Shown here: positions 1-5,726 of the stretch, piece after piece
Numbering within the stretch: the first letter of the stretch is position 1
How the letters are laid out: each line of letters opens with the position of its first letter
Assembly: GCA_002390455.1 (NCBI GenBank)
Contig: DGPN01000013.1
Span: 1 to 8,295 of the forward strand
From: Flavobacteriaceae bacterium UBA4439
Lineage (GTDB): Bacteria > Bacteroidota > Bacteroidia > Flavobacteriales > Flavobacteriaceae
Reading direction: 5' to 3'
Length of the DNA: 8,295 nt
Notes under the pieces: model-generated
The model's input: the letters and a program-made list of their open reading frames with translations, nothing else
Told to the model about the DNA's origin: nothing
Database searches by the model: none
Translations under genes and position numbers: made by a program

Positions 1-73
1 TGGTACCTCCAGGAATCGAACCAGGGACACAAGGATTTTCAGTCCTTTGCTCTACCAACTGAGCTAAGGTACC
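1..73 (-). tRNA. tRNA-Phe, anticodon GAA
   Basis: The minus strand folds into a complete 73-nt cloverleaf: 7-bp acceptor stem GGTACCT/AGGTACC, D arm GCTC/GAGC, anticodon stem AAGGA/TCCTT with loop CTGAAAA, variable loop GTGTC, and T stem CCTGG/CCAGG with loop TTCGATT. The anticodon GAA lies at 40 to 38, so the tRNA decodes UUC/UUU (phenylalanine). The discriminator base A is window base 1, so whether CCA is encoded cannot be seen. All stems are perfectly paired, with no sign of decay. Confidence 0.97.
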
Positions 74-86
74 CGTTGAAAGTGTG

Positions 87-118
87 CAAATATAAAATCC
101 TTTTTCATCCCTCCCAAA
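87..118 (-). promoter_or_regulatory. Bacteroidota-type promoter for tRNA-Phe
   Basis: On the minus strand, TATATTTG (94 to 87) matches the Bacteroidota -7 consensus TAnnTTTG exactly. A TTTG (118 to 115) lies 20 bases upstream, matching the -33 TTG element at the usual spacing. Transcription would start near position 80, a few bases before the mature tRNA 5' end at 73. This is a pattern match to the known primary sigma-factor consensus of the phylum; no transcript data are available. Confidence 0.7.
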
Positions 119-169
119 GGATTTACTCTAAAAATCTTTGATTACTTTTAGCTACTAATTGATTGTGAT

Positions 170-901
170 TTGTATCTGATTGTTGATCTCGGGAATACAT
201 TAGCGAAATTTTTCTTGTATAACAAGGATCAGTGCGTTCTTGAGCAAAGGGTTACTATAGAAAAGTTTGATGAAATGGCGGAATCTTTGACTTCAAGTTA
301 TCAAGATATTGAGGGTTTGATTTACAGTGATGTAAGCGATAGAGCTGGCCATTTTTTCCAAAAATTTTCAGGTCAATTCCCCATTATAGAGGTTGATCAT
401 CAGATGCGATTGCCTTTTAAAAACAGTTACGAAAGCCCCAACAGCTTGGGGTCAGATCGAATTGTTTTGGTTACGGCTGCTTGCATAAGTTATCCCAATA
501 CTAACGTATTGATCATCGATTTGGGTAGTTGCATCACCTATGATTTTTTGGATGCGGACAATATTTATCACGGTGGGGGTATCTCTCCAGGTTTTGATAT
601 GAGATATAATTCGCTGAATCACTTCACGGGAAACCTTCCGCTTTTGGAGGCTAAAAAGGCTGAAAACCCTACGGGAAGGAATACAGATCAAGCGATTCAT
701 TCGGGAATTTATTTTGGAATACTCGACGAAATCAATGGGAGAATTGAATACTATGACAATAAATATGATTCTTTAACGGTTATTTTAACAGGTGGAGATG
801 CTAATAAGTTGCCTAAAACATTAAAAAATAGCATATTTGCCCATTCAAATTTTCTAGCAGAAGGAATGTTCCACTTGTTAAAATTGAATATGGGTTCATG
901 A
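170..901 (+). CDS. coaX: Type III pantothenate kinase (CoaX)
   Basis: CoaX phosphorylates pantothenate with ATP to 4'-phosphopantothenate, the first step of coenzyme A synthesis, in the cytoplasm. The 243-residue length is typical. ASKHA-fold motifs appear in order: phosphate loop DLGNT (residues 6-10), GSDRIVLV (94-101), second phosphate motif with Asp-117 and GSCITYD (119-125), GGGISPG (135-141) and TGGDAN (207-212). Type III enzymes are known to need a monovalent cation and to escape CoA feedback. The start is TTG: the frame is closed by a TAG at 149-151, and the seven codons from there to residue 2 contain no ATG or GTG. The TTG puts DLGN where the family expects it. The gene diverges from tRNA-Phe, and its TGA overlaps the next ATG by four bases. 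The family call is secure; the start is very likely. Confidence 0.95.
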   Translation: MYLIVDLGNTLAKFFLYNKDQCVLEQRVTIEKFDEMAESLTSSYQDIEGLIYSDVSDRAGHFFQKFSGQFPIIEVDHQMRLPFKNSYESPNSLGSDRIVLVTAACISYPNTNVLIIDLGSCITYDFLDADNIYHGGGISPGFDMRYNSLNHFTGNLPLLEAKKAENPTGRNTDQAIHSGIYFGILDEINGRIEYYDNKYDSLTVILTGGDANKLPKTLKNSIFAHSNFLAEGMFHLLKLNMGS

Positions 902-2163
902 TTAGGAATATATTTAAACTTTTTGCGCTGTTCACGGGTTCTTTTTTATTTTCCCAAACCGGCACCACTTCGCCTTATTCTTACGCAGGATTGGGTGAGG
1001 TAAACTTTAGGGGAACACAGATCAATCGTTTTATGGGTGGACTCGAAATTTACAATGACTCCATCCACGCCAATCTCTCCAATCCTAGTTCTTACGCAAA
1101 GCTTAAATTGACCAATTACTCTTTAGGCTTAAATTATAGAACCAATAATATGATAGGGGCAAATGAGACAAAAAGCATTGCCTCTGCAGGTCTGGATTAT
1201 ATTGGAGTAGCATTGCCAACCAAGTATTTCGGTTTTGGCTTTGGAATTATTCCATACACCTCCGTGGGATACAAGCTGTCCCATTTAGAGACTTCTGAAA
1301 ATGATGATGAAAACATATTAAACCTGTTTGAGGGAGAGGGCGGTATCAATAAAGTTTTTTTCTCAGTTGGTTTTAAAGCTCTAAAGAATCTTAGTTTTGG
1401 AGCTACTTTAAATTATAATTTCGGTCAGATTATCTATGAAACGGGGAGGTTTCAAAATGAGGTTACATTGGGAACTGTCTTGGAAAATAGATCAAGTGTT
1501 TCCGGTTTAGATTTAAAACTTTCTTCTCATTTAGAAATTCCTGTCAATGAAAATTTGGAGCTTCAAGCCATGCTTTCTTATTCACCTGAAGCAAATTTGA
1601 CTTCAACCAATTCTCGATTTTTCAATACGCGTCCCTATTCAGGATCATCAAGTTTTGGTGATCAGGTAGAAATTGCCCTTATCGATTTTGGTTTAAAAAG
1701 AACAAACATCAGAATACCACATGTTATTTCTTTTGGAATGGGAGTGGGCGAAGAGAGAAAGTGGTTTGCTGGAACCCAATACACTATGAATGCCATGAAA
1801 AATTTTAGTCATGAATTCATAAATTTGGCCAATGTAGATTATGAAAATGGGTATCAATTCTCGTTAGGAGGTTTTTTCATTCCAGATTTCAGTTCCATTA
1901 CCAGTTATTGGAAAAGGATAGTTTTTAGGATGGGTTTTCGTCATGAATTGACAGGTACGATGGTAAATAATTTTGGATTAAAGGAAACTGGCATTAATTT
2001 TGGACTTGGTTTGCCATTATCTGGTTTCTCCAATGCCAATATTGGATTTGAGTATGTTAGCAGAGATGGTGGAGAAGGGAGTTTGTTTAAAGAAAATTTT
2101 TGGTCATTTAGGATTGGCTTTTCCCTAAACGACAAATGGTTTATAAAGAGAAAATTTAATTAA
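898..2163 (+). CDS. Uncharacterised outer-membrane beta-barrel protein
   Basis: This 421-residue protein has a clear signal peptide (residues 1-19, Arg-3 and Lys-7 before a hydrophobic core, cleavage likely between Ser-19 and Gln-20). The rest is a run of alternating amphipathic stretches rich in Gly, Asn, Ser and aromatic residues, as in transmembrane beta-strands. The N-terminal part resembles FadL/OmpP1-like barrels of Bacteroidota: PYSYAGLGE (26-34), then a glycine-rich turn and NPSSYAKL (62-69). It ends with a strand-like segment and a basic tail, WFIKRKFN (414-421), rather than the usual terminal Phe barrel signal. The ATG lies inside the coaX stop (ATGA), and a signal peptide beginning right there supports it. 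The substrate is unknown. Its position before lptC suggests an envelope role, but that is inference. I am confident of outer-membrane localisation, not of function. Confidence 0.8.
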   Translation: MIRNIFKLFALFTGSFLFSQTGTTSPYSYAGLGEVNFRGTQINRFMGGLEIYNDSIHANLSNPSSYAKLKLTNYSLGLNYRTNNMIGANETKSIASAGLDYIGVALPTKYFGFGFGIIPYTSVGYKLSHLETSENDDENILNLFEGEGGINKVFFSVGFKALKNLSFGATLNYNFGQIIYETGRFQNEVTLGTVLENRSSVSGLDLKLSSHLEIPVNENLELQAMLSYSPEANLTSTNSRFFNTRPYSGSSSFGDQVEIALIDFGLKRTNIRIPHVISFGMGVGEERKWFAGTQYTMNAMKNFSHEFINLANVDYENGYQFSLGGFFIPDFSSITSYWKRIVFRMGFRHELTGTMVNNFGLKETGINFGLGLPLSGFSNANIGFEYVSRDGGEGSLFKENFWSFRIGFSLNDKWFIKRKFN

Positions 2164-2173
2164 ATTAAGAGTA

Positions 2174-3562
2174 ATGAAATTTTTTAAAATATTTGTTCTA
2201 TGGATGGGAGTGATGATGACTCACACCTTAGTATCGCAAGACAGTCAAGAATGTTTACAAAATTTATCGATTTTTGCAGAATACGCAAAAGTCAAGAACT
2301 ATGATGAGGCTTATGCGCCTTGGATGAGTGTTAGGAATGAGTGTCCATCACTCAATGTTGCAATTTTTTCTTATGGAGAACGCATCATCAAGGACAGAAT
2401 TAAAAAAGCATCGCCTGAGACAGTTGGTGTCGAGACGGCAGATTTAATCAAACTCTACGATGAGTGGTTGGAAAATTTCCCTACCAAGAGAAATGTAAGC
2501 GTAAGGGGAGAAATTATCAGCAGTAAGGCTCAAGCCATGTTGGATTACAAAATTGCCGACAAAATGGAGGTGTACAAAACCTTTGACTTGGCCTATCAAA
2601 CCGATGCCAATAGCTTTACAAACCCTAAAGAATTGTACAATTATTTCAAAACCCTTTACGATCTGTATAAGGAAGAGAATCATGGGGTGGAAATGGAGCA
2701 ATTGTTTAACAAGTACGAGGAGGTCTCTGAAAAATTCGAGATAGAATCTGTCAATTTGGCCAAGAAATTGGATGTTATTCTCAAAAAACAGGAAGAGGGT
2801 ACTCCTTTAAGCAGTCGTGATGTAAGAAGCAAAAGAGTTTATGGCATTAACGGTAATGCTATTGGAACCTTTCTTTCCAATTTAGATGCTATAATTTCCC
2901 AAGAGGCTACTTGTGTGAATTTGGTTCCTTTATACAAAAGAAACTTTGAAGAGTTCAAATCCGATGCTGTTTGGTTAAAACGTGCCGCCTCACGAATGGA
3001 CAGTAAGGAATGTTCCGATGACCCTTTTTTCGTAACTCTTGTTGAAGCCTTGCATACCCTAGACCCTTCGGCTGATTCTGCCTACTACCTTGGAATCTTA
3101 AAAGACAAAGCTGGAGACAGCAACGAAGCTTTGAAATATTACGAGGAGTCTATTTCTCTTCAAAGTGATCCTTACAAAAAGGCCAAAATTCTTTATAAGA
3201 TTGCCATCAAGTTTAAGAATGCTGGAAGAAAATCTTCTGCTCGTAACTATGCTAGAAAAGCACTGAGTTTTCAGCCTTCTTTGGGTCGTGCCTATTTGAT
3301 GATTTCTAACCTCTATGCCGGAAGTGCTAATGATTGTGGGGAAACCCAATTCAACAAAAGAGCGGTATACTGGTTGGCTGCCAAAATGGCCTACAAAGCT
3401 GGTGAGGTGGACGCTTCGATCAAAAAACTGGCCCTCAAAACAGCCAGAAGCTATGAAGGTAGAGCACCCTCTAAAACTGAAATATTTACAGAGGGTAATC
3501 AAGGAGCTACCATTGAATTCGATTGTTGGATCAAAAGTAGTGTGAAAGTTCCAGAACTATAA
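2174..3562 (+). CDS. Secreted tetratricopeptide-repeat protein, function unknown
   Basis: This 462-residue protein has an N-terminal signal peptide (residues 1-21, cleavage near Ser-21/Gln-22) with no lipobox, so it should be periplasmic or loosely envelope-associated. Residues 25-200 are helical and charged, with a possible early helical repeat around 30-60. Recognisable TPR-like helix pairs lie at about 301-330 (YYLGILKDKAGDSNEALKYY), 337-368 (YKIAIKFKNAGRKSSARNYA) and 370-420, the last interrupted by a loop with Cys-388. Six cysteines remain in the mature protein (27, 57, 247, 280, 388, 451), an even number compatible with periplasmic disulphides. TPR domains usually bind partner proteins, so a scaffold or chaperone-like role beside the upstream barrel or downstream LptC is plausible but unproven. 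The start lies 10 bases after the previous stop; the next gene begins directly after its TAA. Confidence 0.85.
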   Translation: MKFFKIFVLWMGVMMTHTLVSQDSQECLQNLSIFAEYAKVKNYDEAYAPWMSVRNECPSLNVAIFSYGERIIKDRIKKASPETVGVETADLIKLYDEWLENFPTKRNVSVRGEIISSKAQAMLDYKIADKMEVYKTFDLAYQTDANSFTNPKELYNYFKTLYDLYKEENHGVEMEQLFNKYEEVSEKFEIESVNLAKKLDVILKKQEEGTPLSSRDVRSKRVYGINGNAIGTFLSNLDAIISQEATCVNLVPLYKRNFEEFKSDAVWLKRAASRMDSKECSDDPFFVTLVEALHTLDPSADSAYYLGILKDKAGDSNEALKYYEESISLQSDPYKKAKILYKIAIKFKNAGRKSSARNYARKALSFQPSLGRAYLMISNLYAGSANDCGETQFNKRAVYWLAAKMAYKAGEVDASIKKLALKTARSYEGRAPSKTEIFTEGNQGATIEFDCWIKSSVKVPEL

Positions 3563-4150
3563 ATGCAACTGCTACACTATAAATTTTTAAAAAAAGGATT
3601 TTCGATTCTTGTTGTGAGTCTATTTTTTTCCTGTGATGACGGTAGCTCAATCCTCAAGCAGATCAACCAATTCAATGAGAATCCCGTTGGTATCGCCTAC
3701 GATATTCGTATGACCTATACCGATTCGGCAAAGGTGAAAGCAATTTTGACAGCTCCGATCAACTTGGACTATACCCATCTGAGCTTTATGTACTCCGAAT
3801 TCCCTGAAGGTTTGAAAATTATTTTTTACAACGATGATAACGAGGAAAACACTGTTGTGGCCGATTATGGAATACTTTACAACCAGACCAGGATCGTTGA
3901 CCTCCAAGGGAATGTAGTACTTTTATCGAATGATGGCTCTCGGTTAGAGACCAGTCAGATGTACTGGGATTCCGAAAAGGAGTGGCTTTTTACCGAACAA
4001 CCCTTCACTTTTAAAAGTGAGAATGAAGATATGGCAGCCACTCGATTGGATACCAACAAAGAATTTAGTAAATTTCAAACAGGAAAGTTAACTGGTACCA
4101 TATTAGTGGAAGAACAAAAAGACTCTTTGACCGTCGATGAAAAGCTATAA
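3563..4150 (+). CDS. lptC: LptC-family LPS export protein, predicted lipoprotein
   Basis: LptC is the periplasmic link that receives lipopolysaccharide from the LptB2FG ABC transporter and hands it to LptA on the way to the outer membrane. The 195-residue length fits. Seen here: a basic N-terminus, a hydrophobic stretch at 13-22 and a lipobox FFSC (21-24), so Cys-24 is probably lipidated; E. coli LptC instead keeps a transmembrane helix. The mature part is the expected beta-rich jellyroll: ADYGILYNQTRIVDLQGNV (100-118), then SRLETSQMYWDSEKEWLFTE (126-145), the usual paired pattern in this family. Asp-25 and Asp-26 follow the lipidated cysteine. The ATG directly abuts the preceding TAA. The last 14 bases overlap the next gene. 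The family call is strong; the lipoprotein form is inferred from the lipobox. Confidence 0.9.
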   Translation: MQLLHYKFLKKGFSILVVSLFFSCDDGSSILKQINQFNENPVGIAYDIRMTYTDSAKVKAILTAPINLDYTHLSFMYSEFPEGLKIIFYNDDNEENTVVADYGILYNQTRIVDLQGNVVLLSNDGSRLETSQMYWDSEKEWLFTEQPFTFKSENEDMAATRLDTNKEFSKFQTGKLTGTILVEEQKDSLTVDEKL

Positions 4151-4334
4151 AATTTCTGAAATCCTATACTGGATAATTGCAGTAGTAGCCACCTATGAAT
4201 CTTATAATCAGTGGAGTACTAACCGTCAAAAGGCGTATATTTTTATTGGATTTGCCCTTCTTTCAATCTTTATGGCACTCTTTAGAAGGCACTACCGAAA
4301 TAAATTTAACAAAAGGGGAAATTCCTCTCAATGA
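4137..4334 (+). CDS. Small two-helix inner-membrane protein, unknown function
   Basis: This 65-residue protein has two hydrophobic segments, about residues 8-22 (ILYWIIAVVATY core) and 33-49 (AYIFIGFALLSIFMALF), joined by a short polar loop, and a strongly basic tail (RRHYRNKFNKR, 50-60). The positive-inside rule predicts a hairpin with both ends in the cytoplasm. It starts inside lptC (14-base overlap) and ends inside the start of the CNNM/CorC gene (ATGA overlap), so it is almost certainly translated with them. I recognise it only as the kind of small conserved hypothetical found beside lptC in Flavobacteriaceae, and assign no function. It could be an accessory subunit of the Lpt machinery or of the adjacent CNNM protein. 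Its position between two overlaps argues strongly against a spurious ORF. Confidence 0.8.
   Translation: MKSYKISEILYWIIAVVATYESYNQWSTNRQKAYIFIGFALLSIFMALFRRHYRNKFNKRGNSSQ
4314..4328 (+). promoter_or_regulatory. Possible start-site hairpin before the CNNM/CorC gene
   Basis: AGGGG (4314-4318) can pair with CCTCT (4324-4328) around the loop AAATT, with one G-U pair, two bases before the ATG at 4331. The left arm carries an SD-like AGGGGA about 11 bases before the start. The hairpin is short and lies within coding sequence. Bacteroidota rely little on SD pairing, so this is a weak candidate for translational coupling. Confidence 0.25.
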
Positions 4335-5605
4335 TCATCTCTGACTTTGTTATTCTCATTTGTCTGATTCTTTCAGCCTTTTTCTCTGGGATGGAAATTG
4401 CCTTTGTTTCTGCCAATAGGATTTATTTAGAAATTGAAAAACAGCAAAGTGGTTTTAATGCTAAGTTTTTAAACTTTATTACCAAAAATCCTTCTCGGTT
4501 CATTGCCACTATGTTGGTGGGTAACAATATATCATTGGTCATCTATGGAATCTTTATGGGTGATCGGATTTTACAATTGTTTTTCCCGGAGACTTTATTG
4601 GGCGGTGCCATTAGCATCCAAATAGTTTTTATTCAAACAGTCATCTCAACCATCATTATATTACTTACGGCAGAGTTCCTTCCCAAAGTTTTTTTTCAAC
4701 AATTCTCCAATGCTTTGATGAAGCTTCTTGCCTTTCCTACTGCTTTTTTCTATGCTTTGTTCTCTCCGATAACTTCCATGATTATCATGTTGTCGGACTT
4801 TGTTTTGATAAAGTTTTTTAAAACAAAAGGAGATCAAGTTCAATTGACTTTCTCCAAGATTGAATTGGGGAATTATATTGAGGAACAACTGGAGTCTACT
4901 AAAGATATGGACAGTGTGGATAGTGAAATACAGATTTTTCAAAATGCTTTGGACTTTTCGGAGGTAAAAGTTCGAGAGGCCATGGTACCCCGAACGGAAA
5001 TTGTAGCCACTGAAATTACTGCGTCCTTGTCAGACATTAAAAAACTTTTTACTTCCAGTGGATTATCCAAAATCCCTGTTTTTGAAAATTCTATCGATGA
5101 AATTTTGGGCTATATCCATGCCTTTGAAATGTTCAAAAAACCAACAGACCTTAAAAAAATATTACTTCCCGTAGCTTTTGTGCCAGAAACCATGAAAATC
5201 AGTGAGGTATTAAAATTATTGACCAAACAACGCAAGAGTATTGCAGTGGTATTGGATGAATACGGCGGTACTTCCGGAATAATTACAGTTGAAGATATCA
5301 TCGAAGAACTCTTTGGTGAAATTGAAGATGAACACGATCAGATTGCCCTTTTTGAACAACAAATTGATGAAGGTATATATGAATTTTCTGCACGAATGGA
5401 AGTCGATTATATCAATCAAAACTATGATCTCAGCCTCCCCGAAAAAGAATTTTATGAAACTCTGGGTGGCCTAATCGTTTACCTGAAAGAAGAAATCCCA
5501 TCCAAAGGAAGCTTGATTGAAATTGAAAACTATGAGTTTGAAATCAAAGAGGTATCTTCAACAAAGATTGAAAGAGTAATTCTCAGAGTTAAATATGATT
5601 CATAA
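4331..5605 (+). CDS. CNNM/CorC (hemolysin-family) membrane protein with CBS pair
   Basis: This 424-residue inner-membrane protein has the standard three-part build. The N-terminal DUF21/CNNM domain has hydrophobic segments at about 4-26, 60-78, 92-113 and 129-160, with signature motifs SGMEIAFVSANR (19-30), PSRFIATMLVGNN (54-66) and TAEFLPKVFF (113-122). A tandem CBS pair follows at about 214-335, starting VREAMVPRTEI and including VVLDEYGGTSGIITVEDIIE (306-325). The C-terminal CorC/HlyC transporter-associated domain covers about 341-421. Relatives are linked to Mg2+ or Co2+ handling; CBS pairs typically sense adenine nucleotides. The old hemolysin label is misleading. It resembles the gliding protein GldE in architecture, but gldD is not beside it. 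Transport activity is inferred from the family only. The start overlaps the preceding stop by four bases. Confidence 0.9.
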   Translation: MIISDFVILICLILSAFFSGMEIAFVSANRIYLEIEKQQSGFNAKFLNFITKNPSRFIATMLVGNNISLVIYGIFMGDRILQLFFPETLLGGAISIQIVFIQTVISTIIILLTAEFLPKVFFQQFSNALMKLLAFPTAFFYALFSPITSMIIMLSDFVLIKFFKTKGDQVQLTFSKIELGNYIEEQLESTKDMDSVDSEIQIFQNALDFSEVKVREAMVPRTEIVATEITASLSDIKKLFTSSGLSKIPVFENSIDEILGYIHAFEMFKKPTDLKKILLPVAFVPETMKISEVLKLLTKQRKSIAVVLDEYGGTSGIITVEDIIEELFGEIEDEHDQIALFEQQIDEGIYEFSARMEVDYINQNYDLSLPEKEFYETLGGLIVYLKEEIPSKGSLIEIENYEFEIKEVSSTKIERVILRVKYDS

Positions 5606-5726
5606 AAATATTAATTCTTTAACAAGCTTAGTAAATGCGACGCTGTAAGTCCCTAAATAACAAAGCGATTCTTTTTTATAATCAAAAAGGAAATTGTATT
5701 TTCGCATCCGACTCAAAAAAAATAAT
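5606..5726 (+). other. 121-base spacer between CNNM/CorC and isomerase genes
   Basis: This is the longest non-coding stretch in the window. It is A/T-rich and holds an imperfect 18-bp palindrome centred on AAGCTT (5618-5635), a weak CTTTTT/AAAAAG inverted repeat (5671-5676 with 5684-5689), and a candidate promoter close to the isomerase start. I see no G+C-rich stem followed by a T tract, so no convincing intrinsic terminator, and no recognisable RNA gene. Confidence 0.5.
5697..5704 (+). promoter_or_regulatory. Candidate -7 promoter box for the isomerase gene
   Basis: TATTTTCG differs from the Bacteroidota -7 consensus TAnnTTTG at one position and sits 22 bases before the corrected ATG. Where the -33 TTG is expected (5674-5676) there is only TTT. 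The resulting leader would be about 16 bases and A-rich just before the start, as is common in the phylum. The missing -33 element keeps this tentative. Confidence 0.4.

Larger units (their letters stand above)
170..5605 (+). other. Predicted six-gene operon coaX to CNNM/CorC gene
   Basis: Six plus-strand genes follow one another with junctions of -4, +10, 0, -14 and -4 bases. There is no room for internal promoters or terminators in non-coding DNA, and stop-start overlaps at 898-901 and 4331-4334 suggest translational coupling. The next plus-strand gene starts 121 bases further on, behind its own candidate promoter, so the unit probably ends near 5605, although read-through is possible. Cotranscription is inferred from spacing alone. 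Confidence 0.75.

Noticed and set aside
133..140. AATCTTTG as a -7 box for coaX
   Set aside because: It matches five of the six fixed consensus bases but lacks the initial T, and no TTG lies at the -33 position. Another candidate, TACTTTTA at 143-150, is no better. The operon promoter must lie in 74-169 or be unusual, but I cannot pick it.
3098..3502. 134-residue open frame on the minus strand inside the TPR gene
   Set aside because: It lies wholly opposite a well-supported coding region, has an odd composition rich in Phe, Ser and Cys, shows no recognisable domain, and has no room for its own promoter. It is a shadow frame.
4331..5605. Naming the CNNM/CorC gene gldE
   Set aside because: GldE has the same architecture, but gldE genes lie with gldD; this one sits with lptC and shows no gliding-gene context, so a paralogue is likelier.
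5671..5690. CTTTTT/AAAAAG inverted repeat as an intrinsic terminator
   Set aside because: The 6-bp stem is almost all A-T pairs and is not followed by a T tract, so it would be too weak to terminate.
5694..5726. TTG at 5694 as the isomerase start, adding 11 residues
   Set aside because: The extension MYFRIRLKKNN precedes the conserved MAVLGQIR start, and its codons overlap the candidate -7 box. ATG at 5727 with an A-rich leader is much more likely.
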